The notes under the pieces were generated by a model. That model was not told the DNA's origin. It searched no databases and worked only from the letters and a program-made list of their open reading frames with translations. The position numbers were made by a program, and so were the translations under genes. DNA of 64,000 nt, taken from assembly GCA_036504735.1 (NCBI GenBank), contig DASXUQ010000009.1, positions 353,204-417,203 on the forward strand. The letters run 5' to 3'. Positions 42,673 to 51,927 of this stretch are shown here, in pieces. This stretch comes from a bacterium. Its GTDB lineage: Bacteria; Electryoneota; RPQS01. The first letter of the stretch is position 1. The number at the start of each line of letters is the position of its first letter.

Positions 42673-44274
42673 TTACTTCACGAGCAACAGTTTCTGCGTC
42701 AGCGAATGCTGTGCGGTTTCCAGACGAGCAAGGTACAGACCCGAGGGCAGATTGGCGCCGTCGAACATCACCGCATGCTCTCCGGCGGCGGTTTTCTGAT
42801 CCAGCAGCGTCGCCACCAGCCGTCCCGCCACGTCATAGACCTTCAGCGTGACCATTCCCGCCTGCGGCAGGGTAAAGGCAATCCGCGTGGACGGGTTGAA
42901 GGGATTGGGGCTCGAAGAAAGGATGACGGATGACGGATGAAGGATGGGGTCGGAGACCGCATTGGGTTCGCCGGTGCCGGTGCCGCTGACGGGAATGCTG
43001 TACCACCGGTGGTAGTAGTCGATGTACAGATGAATGGTGTCGCTGACCTCACCGGGCTCGGTGGGGATGAAATAGACCGGCATGGTGCGCTGCCACATGA
43101 GGGTGTCGCCATTGGTCTGCACGAAGAACGGCGCGGGCGCCACCACGCTGTCGATGCGCACCGGCACAAAGTCGTTGCTCATCGTTACCCATTGCCGCCC
43201 TGTGGACCCGATAGCCACTTCGCCGAAGCTCACCGATGACGGTTGAATCAGATTCTCCCGGCCTTCGAAGACTCCAACATGCCAGTAGCGCAACTGCTCA
43301 TCGTAGCGGTACTGCTTGAGATAGCCGGTGGAGCCGTTCGCCGAGCGATGCATGTAGCCGCGGCGGTGCTGCGCCAGGCCGCCCCACAGGTAGACGGTGC
43401 CGCGGTCATCCATGTGCGGTGTGCCGGTAGGATTCTGGTAGACATAACCGCTGTCGAGATCATTCTGCTGATCGAAGGTAAAGCTTTCGCCCAGCACAAA
43501 GTAGAGCCCGTTCAGCAGAATACTGGAGGAATCGAGGTTGGTCTGATTGAGGCCGCGCCCGCCGGAGTTTTCCCGGCCATTGGCGTAGGTATTCAGAACC
43601 TTGATCTCGCCTTCGGCCACCAGCGCAAACTTCTCCGCATGATTGTCGGCGGGCCTGCCGTTGGCCGGATTGGAACTGGCATACAGAAGATTGTCTTCCA
43701 GCCCCGCACGGCCGGACACGCCCATGATGAGGTTGCCGCTGACCGTGCCCCACAGGTTGACAATGGGGCTGTCAAAGAAGACAACGGACGAATCGGGAAG
43801 AGCATGCGAACTCACCTCGCTGCTGTCAAAGGACATGCCCAGACGTGCCCAGGAAACGAGCATATGGTCACCCTCGAGGTGTACCCGGGCCTGCATCGTG
43901 TCGCCCTGGCTGAAGTAAAGCCCTTGGGTGGCAGCCTGCTGGCGGATCCAGGGCACGGTCGTCGGCATTTCCAGCCGCGGTGCGTTGAACACGGGCGGGT
44001 AGTCGGTGGTGAAGCCGGGATTGTAGCCCGGGCCGCGCCAGAAATCGGCCTCGCTGGAGATCACCAGATCGCAGTAATACGGATCCTGCATGATGGCGAT
44101 CTGGTCATTGGAGCGTACTGGTCCGCAAAGCGTGTCGCTGTGCCAAAACTTGATCCGCTCGCCAAATCGAGTGGTCTCGACATCCGAATAGTAGACGTAG
44201 TTGACGCCGTACGCCAGCGACACAAGGCTGATAAGCAGTGCCGCGAACAAAAGATGTTGTAGACGGACTTGCAT
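42673..44274 (-). CDS. Surface-array protein, family member 5, with sorting domain
   Basis: 533 residues from ATG 44274 (AGGAGAGG upstream). Same N-terminal helix (RLQHLLFAALLISLVSLAYG) and body (GPVRSNDQIAI, DFWRGPGYNPGFTTDYPP, NTYANGRENSGGRGLNQT, SFTFDQQNDLDSGYVYQN). The module before the tail is SVSFGEVAIGSTGRQWVTM, a different ASH version from members 1-4 and shared in type with member 6. The linker DPILHPSSVILSSS is heptad-encoded (42916-42943: AGAAAGG, ATGACGG, ATGACGG, ATGAAGG on the + strand), directly followed by SPNPFNPSTRIAF. Confidence 0.75.
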   Translation of the reverse strand: MQVRLQHLLFAALLISLVSLAYGVNYVYYSDVETTRFGERIKFWHSDTLCGPVRSNDQIAIMQDPYYCDLVISSEADFWRGPGYNPGFTTDYPPVFNAPRLEMPTTVPWIRQQAATQGLYFSQGDTMQARVHLEGDHMLVSWARLGMSFDSSEVSSHALPDSSVVFFDSPIVNLWGTVSGNLIMGVSGRAGLEDNLLYASSNPANGRPADNHAEKFALVAEGEIKVLNTYANGRENSGGRGLNQTNLDSSSILLNGLYFVLGESFTFDQQNDLDSGYVYQNPTGTPHMDDRGTVYLWGGLAQHRRGYMHRSANGSTGYLKQYRYDEQLRYWHVGVFEGRENLIQPSSVSFGEVAIGSTGRQWVTMSNDFVPVRIDSVVAPAPFFVQTNGDTLMWQRTMPVYFIPTEPGEVSDTIHLYIDYYHRWYSIPVSGTGTGEPNAVSDPILHPSSVILSSSPNPFNPSTRIAFTLPQAGMVTLKVYDVAGRLVATLLDQKTAAGEHAVMFDGANLPSGLYLARLETAQHSLTQKLLLVK

Positions 44275-44341
44275 GATACCTCTCCTGATGTTGGTTCGTG
44301 ACTCGCCCTCTATTTTCTCCCCAAAACTCACAATTCGTGTT

Positions 44342-45766
44342 TCACTTGACGAGCAGCAGCTTCACGGCGTTTTGACGGTGCGGGGTGGACAGGCGGGCGA
44401 TGTAAGTGCCCGCCGCCAGATCCGAACCGTCGAACAAGATAGAATGCTCGCCCGCCGCCCAAAAGCCCCGCGACAGGATCGCGGCTCGCCGCCCCAGCAG
44501 GTCATAGACCTCCAGCGTTGTCCATCCCGCCTGCGGCAGCACGAAACTGAGCCGCGTCTGCGGATTGAACGGATTGGGGCTGGAGGAAAGGCTGAAGGCG
44601 GAAGGATGAAGGATGGAGCCTCGATCCTCCGCCGAAAGCCGCGGTCCGGTCTTCAGCAGCCAGGCATCCACGGTATTACCCGGATGCCGGTAATAGCAAC
44701 CGCCGAGAATACACTCTCCGTCGGCTGTTGCCTCAATATCGTTGATTTCACAGTCGGCCACGGGCTCGGCATCACGCTGCCAGAGCACCATGCCGGCGGA
44801 GTCCGTACGCAGAAAGGTAGAACTGCCGGCCATCAGAAAACCGCCATCATTCAAAGGCGCGGCGCTGATGACCGTGCGGTTGGACGTTTCCGCCCAGTAA
44901 AGCTGGCTCCAGAGCATGGTACCGGCAGAATCGGTCTTCATCAGCCAGCGGTCGTAGGTCAGATGGTCCGGCTGCATATGCAGCCCGCTGAGGATGATGT
45001 TTCCATCCGCGGCAAACCGCGCGCGGTGACATTGAAAGGCGGGCACAATCGCGTGGCGCGTGCAGGACAGGCTGTCCCCGGCCGAATCGGCGCGCAGCAC
45101 CCACAGCTCCCAGCCGCCGTATTCATCGGTTTCCATCTGGGAAAGGAGGGTGAAGGTGCTGTCGGCGTTTTGCCGGATGTTCAGCGGGGAGTCGTTCAGC
45201 GGTCCGCTGATCACGCTTGTCCAGAGCACGGCGCCGCCGGCATCCATGCGGCAGAGCTGTAGATTGCGGCGCGTTCCCGCCGCACCCAGGGGCGTGCATC
45301 CGGCGTAGATAACACCGCCGTCAATGGTCTCGGTGACGAAGTTGCCGTACCCGGCATCGCTATTGGGAAAAACTTGCGTCCAGAGCGTGTCCCCCTGGGC
45401 GTTGGCGCGCACCACGCGCTCGCCGGCGCCGAAGGCGTCACTCCAGCCCACCATCACAAAGCCGCCGTCGGACATCACCCGGAAATCTTCCAGCAAGTCC
45501 GCCTGCCCTGCGCCGTACATGCGACTCCACAGGCTGTCCCCCGTGGCCGTCGTGCGTACCACCCAGAAATCGCTGTTGCCTGCCCCGAAGGAATAGGTGT
45601 ATCCGGCAAAGAAGTAACCGCCGTCGGGCAGTTGCCGCACCACCGAGCCGCCATCGTCGTTGGTCCCGCCGTAGGTGCGCGTCCATTGGTCGTCGGGCTG
45701 GGCGCACAGCAGTGCGGGACTCAGCAGCAGAAGAAGAAGCATGAGCAGGCGGAATTTCAGCAACAA
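44342..45766 (-). CDS. Secreted beta-propeller repeat protein with sorting domain
   Basis: 474 residues from TTG 45766 (AGGAAA upstream); ATG 45742 also gives a signal peptide (MLLLLLLSPALLCAQ). Repeats of about 50 residues (DGGYFFAGYTYSFGAGNSDF, WVVRTTATGDSLWSRMYG, DGGFVMVGWSDAFG) match the genes at 9754 and 11261. The linker GSILHPSAFSLSS is heptad-encoded (44585-44612), and that DNA is nearly identical to the intergenic repeat at 62677-62700. The sorting domain is SPNPFNPQTRLSF ... GTYIARL ... LLVK. Confidence 0.8.
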   Translation of the reverse strand: MLLKFRLLMLLLLLLSPALLCAQPDDQWTRTYGGTNDDGGSVVRQLPDGGYFFAGYTYSFGAGNSDFWVVRTTATGDSLWSRMYGAGQADLLEDFRVMSDGGFVMVGWSDAFGAGERVVRANAQGDTLWTQVFPNSDAGYGNFVTETIDGGVIYAGCTPLGAAGTRRNLQLCRMDAGGAVLWTSVISGPLNDSPLNIRQNADSTFTLLSQMETDEYGGWELWVLRADSAGDSLSCTRHAIVPAFQCHRARFAADGNIILSGLHMQPDHLTYDRWLMKTDSAGTMLWSQLYWAETSNRTVISAAPLNDGGFLMAGSSTFLRTDSAGMVLWQRDAEPVADCEINDIEATADGECILGGCYYRHPGNTVDAWLLKTGPRLSAEDRGSILHPSAFSLSSSPNPFNPQTRLSFVLPQAGWTTLEVYDLLGRRAAILSRGFWAAGEHSILFDGSDLAAGTYIARLSTPHRQNAVKLLLVK

Positions 45767-45781
45767 TCTTGTGTTTCCTGC

Positions 45782-45809
45782 TAAGAAATGAGAAACGAGA
45801 AACGATGAA
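45782..45809 (+). repeat. Heptad island
   Basis: Four units (TAAGAAA, TGAGAAA, CGAGAAA, CGATGAA) between two array genes. Confidence 0.72.
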
Positions 45810-45831
45810 GGCGGCGAGCGCCTTCGACGGG

Positions 45832-47772
45832 TTACTTGATAAGCATCAGCTTCAGGGTAGCCTGGCGGTGCGGAGACAGCAGGCGCGCGAAGTAGATGCC
45901 TGCCGAGAGTGTGGACCCGTCAAAGGAGATGGTGTGCTCGCCGGCACTAAGCAACCCGTCGTGCAGCGTGGCCAACCGCTGGCCCAGAATGTCGAACAGG
46001 CCAAGATTCACGCGCTCCGCTTCCGGCAGCGAGAAGGACAGCCGCGTCTGCGGATTGAACGGATTGGGAGCGCAGGAAAGGGTGAAGGATGAAGGCTGAA
46101 GAATGAAAGGGATATTTTCTGCCGGGGAAGGGCTGAGGTTCAGCCACGTTTCTCTCGGGGTCAGCAGATCAGGATGACTGTCATTGTTGACATCGGCAAA
46201 GGAGATTTCCGGCGCGGAGAAAACAGGCAGAACTCCCGCATGGATATCCCATTCACCGTTGCGGTAGAAGTAGGCATCCCAGTGTCCGCTGCTCTCATCG
46301 CCGAAGGTTTTGCCCAGCAGTTCACACACGCCATCACCGTCCAAATCCACCAGCCGGAAGTTCAGCAAGCCCTCGGGAAGCCCCGCGCTCCATTCCGGAT
46401 GCAGCACCAATGCGGTATCCTGCGCAAAGGTAAATTCATAGAACAGGATGCGCGGGCTTTCCTCGCCGATCGTACCCAGTGCGGCCAGTTCGGCGCGGTC
46501 ACTACCCGTGATGTTTCCGATCTGCGCAAACTGCAGCAACGTATCCGGGTTATAGACATGGCGGAAACTGCTGTTGGTCAGATTGAAATCAGTTTCGAAG
46601 CGATCGATAGTGCCCGCACCCGTGTTAAGCTGGAATTCCCAGGCTCGATAGCCTTCGCTCTGAGGGTTGCCGCTGCCCATCGTGAGCAGCAGATCCTTGC
46701 GGCCATCGCCGTTCACATCCGCCATGCTGGCGGCCAAGCACTTGCCGCTGTAAGCGTGCACCAAAGTGTTTCGGTCGTCAACCCATCCAGCGCTGTTTCG
46801 CAGCAGCAGGTCAAACTCGGTCCACCCGTTGGCCAGCGACGGCTGGTTGTGCGCGATAGCGACGGTGGTTCCGGCGGCCGTGTGCACAGTGCCCAGCGCC
46901 ATGCCGGACACATGTCCGAGATGCGTGGTCGACGAGGCATGGGTAGCCGACGCGGTGACAACCACCGCGAAGCCGGAATAGCCGGGGAGGCGGAACAGGC
47001 CTTCCCATTCACCGTCGCCATTAAGATCCCCTCCGCCCGGGCCGCTTAAGTAGGGAGTCTGCCACGGGGCATAAGTGGAGAAACGGATGCCGGGATGCAG
47101 ATTTGTGGCGATCACGTACCCCGGCGCGGCGGCAAAATCCAGATCACCGTCGTGGTCGAAGTCGCCATCAAACAGATTGGTCACCGGGTATTCACCGGTA
47201 GTGACTACCGTATCCGCGCTCCAGTCCCCCGCGGTACTGCGGTGTTCGAGGGTGAGCAGGTCGTATCCCGCAACGCGCTGCCAGATTATGCCATCCAGTT
47301 CGCCGTCGCCGTTGTAGTCGCCGAAGATCGCCTGCTCCAGTGTGTGCGGCAGGGCAAAGTCAAAGAGCAGCATGTCATTGCGCGTCCAGCGCCACGACAC
47401 CGCATTTTGCAATTTCCATGCGCGCGGCGGGTTGTCGTAGACCACCAGTTCTTTGGCAGGATCATCATCCAGATTTGTCGCCCAGAGGCGGCCATAGCCG
47501 AGGGGCTGGGTGATGGTATGCAGCGTCCAGTGGATATTGTCCGCATTGCGCACGGCGACCTGCGCACCGTTGGGAGAGAGCAGGATCACTTCGTCGCGGC
47601 CATCGCCGTCAAAGTCTCCCACCGCCACCATGGCAGAGGTATCCGCCGAGAACGGTGTCTCGAAGCCGGAGGGATCCCGAAAATCTCCATCCATCCTTTG
47701 CCACTGCCACGGTTGCGCAAACAGAGCCCCGGCGCAGATCAGGCAAGCCAAAACAATGATGCAGCATTTCAT
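45832..47772 (-). CDS. Secreted FG-GAP/VCBS-type repeat protein with sorting domain
   Basis: 646 residues from ATG 47772 (GAGGA upstream; a TTG two codons earlier is in frame). A signal peptide ends GALFAQ. The body has at least six Ca2+-binding-like FG-GAP blades: VAVGDFDGDGRDEVILL, ATNLDDDPAKELVVYD, IFGDYNGDGELDGIIW, FDGDFDHDGDLDFAAAPG, ASMADVNGDGRKDLLLTM, FRLVDLDGDGVCELLG and FADVNNDSHPDLLTP. This predicts an integrin-like beta-propeller. The heptad-encoded linker (46075-46109; IPFILQPSSFTLS) leads into APNPFNPQTRLSF and ends LMLIK. Binding partner unknown. Confidence 0.83.
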   Translation of the reverse strand: MKCCIIVLACLICAGALFAQPWQWQRMDGDFRDPSGFETPFSADTSAMVAVGDFDGDGRDEVILLSPNGAQVAVRNADNIHWTLHTITQPLGYGRLWATNLDDDPAKELVVYDNPPRAWKLQNAVSWRWTRNDMLLFDFALPHTLEQAIFGDYNGDGELDGIIWQRVAGYDLLTLEHRSTAGDWSADTVVTTGEYPVTNLFDGDFDHDGDLDFAAAPGYVIATNLHPGIRFSTYAPWQTPYLSGPGGGDLNGDGEWEGLFRLPGYSGFAVVVTASATHASSTTHLGHVSGMALGTVHTAAGTTVAIAHNQPSLANGWTEFDLLLRNSAGWVDDRNTLVHAYSGKCLAASMADVNGDGRKDLLLTMGSGNPQSEGYRAWEFQLNTGAGTIDRFETDFNLTNSSFRHVYNPDTLLQFAQIGNITGSDRAELAALGTIGEESPRILFYEFTFAQDTALVLHPEWSAGLPEGLLNFRLVDLDGDGVCELLGKTFGDESSGHWDAYFYRNGEWDIHAGVLPVFSAPEISFADVNNDSHPDLLTPRETWLNLSPSPAENIPFILQPSSFTLSCAPNPFNPQTRLSFSLPEAERVNLGLFDILGQRLATLHDGLLSAGEHTISFDGSTLSAGIYFARLLSPHRQATLKLMLIK

Positions 47773-47786
47773 GAGCAATCCTCGAG

Positions 47787-49373
47787 TTACTTCAGCAGCA
47801 CAAGTTTGAGTGTTCTTTGGTGGGATGCCGCTTCCAGCCGCAGGAAATAGATCCCCGCCGGAAGCTGCGCCCCGTCAAAGGTCACGCGATGTTGACCTGC
47901 TGTCAGCAAACCGTTTTGCAGGACCGAGATCTGCTGGCCGAGAAGGTCGAAGACCTTGACCGTTACCCTTTCTGCCGATGGCAACGTGAAAGCGATCTGG
48001 GTGGTTGGGTTGAAGGGGTTGGGATAGACGGAGAGACTGAAGGATGCGGGCTGAAGGATGACGTCGGGAGACCCGTTCGGATTTGGGGTTGCCGTGCCGC
48101 GGACGGGGATCTTGAACCACTGCTGATAATAGTCGAGATAGACGCGAACGGTATCGGCAAATGTTCCCGCATGGTCCGGCGCGAATGTGACCACAATCGG
48201 CTGCTCCCAGCGGTAGCTGTCGGGCCGCACCGCCTGAAACTGAGACGGCACGCGGATGCTGTCAATCGTCAGGGGGACAAAGTCATTGCGGACCGTCACC
48301 GTATCCTGCACGGTTCTGCCTGCTTGAATGGTGCCGAAGTTGATGGAGGCCGGTGTCAGCACATTTTCCTGACCCTCAAAGACTCCGATGTGCCAGAACT
48401 TCAGTAGCGGATCATAACGGTACTGTTTCAAATAGCCCGTGGTACCATTGGTTGACCGGTGCACATAGCCGCGCCGCGCCTGCGTCAGGGATCCCCACAG
48501 ATAGATGGTGCCACGATCATCCGTGTGCGGCGAACCGGGAGGATCCTGATAGACATAGCCGCTGTCTACGTCATTCTGCTGCTCGAAGGTGAAGCTTTCG
48601 CCTAACGCACAATAAACGCCATTCAAGGCGATGCTGGTGAGAGCGGGATTCGTCTGGCTATTACCGAGGCCGCCCGAATTCTCGCGGCCATTGGCCGTCG
48701 TGTTCAGAATCTTGATTTCTCCTTCAGCGACCAGTGCGAACTTCTCTGGATGATTGGGGGCAAGCTGTCCCTGCGGCCCGGTGGAGCTGGTATAGACGAT
48801 GTTGTCTTCCAAACCGATTTGTCCGGAGGCACCAAGTATCAAGATCGTACTGAGAGTTCCGAAGATGCGTACGTGCTGTGCATCAAAGAACACCACCATG
48901 GAATCGGCGAGAGGCACAAAAATCATCCTGGTGCTGTCATAGGCTGCCCCTTCTGGCCAATAGTCTATTCGCATGACGCGAGATTCGAGTTGAACCCGGT
49001 ACTGCATCCCCGGAAAACTGTAGAAATTTCCCTGTGCCGCTGCCTGCTGGCGGATTGACGTTACAACGTGCGGGAAGGACAGCGTCGGTGCATCCGTAAT
49101 CACGTACGACCCGCGGAAATATGGCCCCCAGGCAAAGCTATCGCAGGCCATCATCAGAAAGTCGTAATTGTAAGGCAATTGCAGCGGGTTGGAACCAAAG
49201 CAGTCGTTGGAGCGGATGGGCCCCATCAGGCTGTCCATAGCCGAGAAATGCATGCGCTGGCCGAGCACGGTCACTTCCGAGTCGGTGCAGTACATGTAAT
49301 TGAGACCGTAGGCGAGCGACACCAGCGATATGACCAGCGCCGCAAAGATGAGATGTTGGAAACGGATGTGCAT
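47787..49373 (-). CDS. Surface-array protein, family member 6, with sorting domain
   Basis: 528 residues from ATG 49373 (GGGAGGGTATC upstream). N-terminal helix RFQHLIFAALVISLVSLAYG. The body is closest to member 5 (GPIRSNDCFGSNPLQLP, AEGEIKILNTTANGRENSGG, SFTFEQQNDVDSGYVYQD, SLTQARRGYVHRSTNGTTGY). The pre-tail module has NVLTPASINFGTIQAGRTVQ. Its heptad-encoded linker (48031-48058; DVILQPASFSLS) precedes VYPNPFNPTTQIAF; the domain ends LVLLK. The typical DFWRGPGYNPGFHG is replaced here, so the N-terminal third is the most divergent in the family. Confidence 0.75.
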   Translation of the reverse strand: MHIRFQHLIFAALVISLVSLAYGLNYMYCTDSEVTVLGQRMHFSAMDSLMGPIRSNDCFGSNPLQLPYNYDFLMMACDSFAWGPYFRGSYVITDAPTLSFPHVVTSIRQQAAAQGNFYSFPGMQYRVQLESRVMRIDYWPEGAAYDSTRMIFVPLADSMVVFFDAQHVRIFGTLSTILILGASGQIGLEDNIVYTSSTGPQGQLAPNHPEKFALVAEGEIKILNTTANGRENSGGLGNSQTNPALTSIALNGVYCALGESFTFEQQNDVDSGYVYQDPPGSPHTDDRGTIYLWGSLTQARRGYVHRSTNGTTGYLKQYRYDPLLKFWHIGVFEGQENVLTPASINFGTIQAGRTVQDTVTVRNDFVPLTIDSIRVPSQFQAVRPDSYRWEQPIVVTFAPDHAGTFADTVRVYLDYYQQWFKIPVRGTATPNPNGSPDVILQPASFSLSVYPNPFNPTTQIAFTLPSAERVTVKVFDLLGQQISVLQNGLLTAGQHRVTFDGAQLPAGIYFLRLEAASHQRTLKLVLLK

Positions 49374-49385
49374 GATACCCTCCCT

Positions 49386-49420
49386 GAGAATGATGAACGA
49401 CAAACGCTGAACGATGAACC
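49386..49420 (+). repeat. Heptad island
   Basis: Five units (GAGAATG, ATGAACG, ACAAACG, CTGAACG, ATGAACC) between array genes. Confidence 0.75.
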
Positions 49421-49431
49421 AGCGCCCCGAT

Positions 49432-50863
49432 TTACTTCAGCAGCACAAGTTTGAGTGTTGTTAGATGGGATGCCGCTTCCAGCCGCAGGAAATAGATCCC
49501 CGCCGGAAGGTGCGCCCCGTCAAAGGTCACTCGATGTTGACCTGCAGTCAGCAAACCGTTTTGCAGGACCGAGATCTGCTGGCCGAGGATGTCAAAGACC
49601 TTGACCGTTACCGGTCCGGCTGTTGGCAGAGAGAACGTAATCTCTGTCGCGGGATTGAACGGATTGGGATACGCCGATAGGCCGAAAGATGCGGGCGAAG
49701 CGATGAACGAAGGGGCCATCGATGGTATCTGTTCATATCCGATCTTCGCCAGCCATATCTGGCCGGACTGAGTCTGTGTCAAGGCGGTTCCGGCAACCAC
49801 ATAGGCACCGCTGGCGGTTCGCGCCACGGAGTTGGCCTGACCGTGCGTGGTGCTGAACGTCATGCTCCATAAGCTGTCACCTTCCGCATCCGTTTTCAAG
49901 ATGCCAATCACGGCAGTCGATGTTGGGTACTCCAATCCAACCAGCATAAAGCCGCCGTCGGCGGTTTGCTGCGCGTCATACGCTTGCCAATCGTAACTTC
50001 GGCTGCCGTAGGTGCGAGCCCACAAGCTGTCGCCGGCGCTGCTGACCTTCTGGATCCGCATGCCCAAATAATAGCCGGAGCCGATGGGTCCTAAGCCTCC
50101 CACCACGTAGCCGCCGTCCTCGGTCACCGTCACCGCCTGTGCGGAGCCACGATCCAAGTGCCGCGTCCACAGGGTATCACCGTTTTCGTCCAGTCGCACC
50201 AGCCATTTGTAAATGTCTTGCGGCTGCCAGTATCCTGCGGCAATAAAGCCTCCATCGCTGGTCTGCCGAACCGCATTGAAGTGCTCGTCTGCCCAGCGTT
50301 CACCGAGCGTCCGCGTCCATAGGGTATCGCCGAGGCTGTTCAATCGTACAAGATAGCCGTTGCACAGCGACCCTCCGGCAGGCATCCGGTTGCCGGCTAC
50401 AATGTAGCCGGCAACCGGATGTCTGCTGCACCGATTCGAAATTCGCCAAGGTGTCGACCGAAAAAGTGCGCGTCCATACAGTATCTCCAAGCCGGTCGGT
50501 CTTGATGACCCAGCCATCTTGATTGAGATAAGGAGCGCCGTTGCAACGGCCGGCCAAGACGAAGCCGCTGTCGGCCGTCTGCACGATGGCATTAATGCCA
50601 TCGTAGCCGTTGCCGCCATAGGTGCGGTTCCATTCGATGTTTCCTGCCGAATCGGTCTTCACCAACCAGGCATCCGAGCCTCCGGCGCCCAGCGAACTGG
50701 TGAGTCCGACGATAGCAAAGCCACCATCAATGGTGGCGCAGACCGCGGTGCCTTCCTCTCCTGAATTGCCGCCATAGGTGCGGGTCCACAAGGTGTCCAG
50801 CGGCTGCGCAATTGCTACACCACAGAGCGCGAGCGTCAGCAAAATCATCAAAGAATATTTCAC
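49432..50863 (-). pseudogene. Secreted beta-propeller protein with sorting domain, broken by a frameshift
   Basis: From ATG 50863 the signal peptide (MKYSLMILLTLALCGVAIAQ) and about two propeller repeats are read in one frame as far as VDTLANFESVQQT. The frame then shifts; the other frame continues from YIVAGNRMPAGG through four more repeats to the sorting domain (AYPNPFNPATEITF ... GIYFLRL ... LVLLK). The paralogs read QTxDGGYIVAG across this joint. The shift of one extra base falls inside a perfect 18-bp inverted repeat (50383-50421), which suggests a templated mutation. Whether this is a true allele or an assembly error cannot be told here. Confidence 0.8.
50383..50421. repeat. Perfect 18-bp inverted repeat at the frameshift
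   Basis: Arms 50383-50400 and 50404-50421 are perfect reverse complements, with a 3-nt loop AAT. The right arm (+ coordinates) holds the second frame's codons for VAGNRM. The left arm replaces the expected (D)GGY codons of the repeat consensus. Confidence 0.95.
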
Positions 50864-50891
50864 GGCTGTTCCCTCCCGAGGAATTCCAGAG

Positions 50892-51250
50892 TTACTTCAG
50901 CAGCACGAGTTTGAGTGTTCTTTGGTGGGATGCCGCTTCCAGCCGCAGGAAATAAATCCCCGCCGGAAGCTGCGCCCCGTCAAAGGTCACGCGATGACTG
51001 CCGGTTCGACTGAAGGCAGCCGAAGATGACCTCGGTTGTCGGATTAGAGGCATTCGAAGCGGCGGAGAGGTTGAAGGATGCGCGGAGTGAAGGCCGGATC
51101 CACCGAGGAGCAGATGGTACCTATGCCGCCAACCGACACGCCATCAGGTGTGCCGGTACTGTCGGCATTAGGAAGGCGAATGGCCATCCGTGCCTACTGA
51201 GCAGACGCGAAGATCAGGAGGACACCAAAAGCAATCGAAAGTGCGCGCAT
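50892..51250 (-). pseudogene. Remnant of a secreted sorting-domain protein
   Basis: ATG 51250, with the strong site GGAGAGGAAAAGG, encodes a signal peptide (MRALSIAFGVLLIFASAQ) and then an immediate TAG. Further on, different frames still read SFNLSAASNASNPTTEVIF, a degenerate SFSLSxYPNPFNPTTEIxF. After a deletion and frameshift comes SHRVTFDGAQLPAGIYFLRL and the terminal LKLVLLK. The whole passenger domain is missing. The tail DNA is nearly identical to that of the genes ending at 47787 and 49432. Confidence 0.75.
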
Positions 51251-51927
51251 TTGACCTTTTCCTCTCCAAAGGCGGTCATGCAATAACAGTGCAACCGTGC
51301 AGAAAATGCAAAGCCTTCCGGTGAAGAGAAAATAGTACTCTTCACTCGGAAGGCTCTGTAAAAACATAGGTTTCACCGGAGATGTGTAGCTTTGGAGATC
51401 AGACGCGAAACCGCCAGTAACGGACAAAGCTCGCGCATGAACCCTTGGCAACCCGCCGGATCAGCCCTACAGAGCCGCTATGAACTGCCGTGAAAACAGC
51501 ATCTCAGAGCGGGCCTGATATGTAAGGACGGTGGCCGCAGCGCATGCAGCAATCAACAAATAGCCGTGCAACAACCTTGCCGGAAGCCAGGGCTAAAGGA
51601 TAAGACCGGAGACCAGAGACTGAAGACTTGAAACGCGCTCTGAAAAGGCCTTCAAGTCTCTGGTCTTTAGTCTCGAGTCTTCCCTTAGCCCTTCAGAAAA
51701 ACTTCACCCCCCGCCCATTTACCTTTGACCGGGGAGGGTGGTGGTCAAGAGCTGAGGGCAGGGGGGTCAGAAAGAGTCAAAATCAGAAGGCGAAGCGATC
51801 ATCGGGATGATGGATTTTGGACACACCTGTCCAGATCCCTCATCCCTCCGTCTTCATCCTTTTCCTAAGTTAACAAGCTTTCCGGATTATTGCAACTCTT
51901 TTGGCGAAAAAAGAGAATCGAGCGCTC
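51251..51927. other. Long intergenic region with structured segments and no gene
   Basis: No convincing gene. A long imperfect hairpin (51312-51328 with 51338-51355, one bulge) lies upstream of the remnant gene. Bases 51360-51500 contain short complementary words but match no riboswitch I can name with confidence. A heptad island occupies 51601-51680, and 51700-51900 shows nothing specific. Confidence 0.5.
51601..51680 (+). repeat. Paired heptad island
   Basis: Purine half 51601-51635 (TAAGACC, GGAGACC, AGAGACT, GAAGACT, TGAAACG). Pyrimidine half 51653-51680 (CAAGTCT, CTGGTCT, TTAGTCT, CGAGTCT). The halves are imperfect reverse complements (AGACCAGAGACT pairs with AGTCTCTGGTCT), so the island can form a long hairpin. 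Confidence 0.78.

Noticed and set aside
51306-51420. Cyclic-di-GMP (GEMM) riboswitch suggested by GCAAAGCC followed by CCGG
   Set aside because: The first conserved hairpin, the tetraloop receptor and the downstream GCGGGGTTACC-type segment are missing. The match is limited to one short word.
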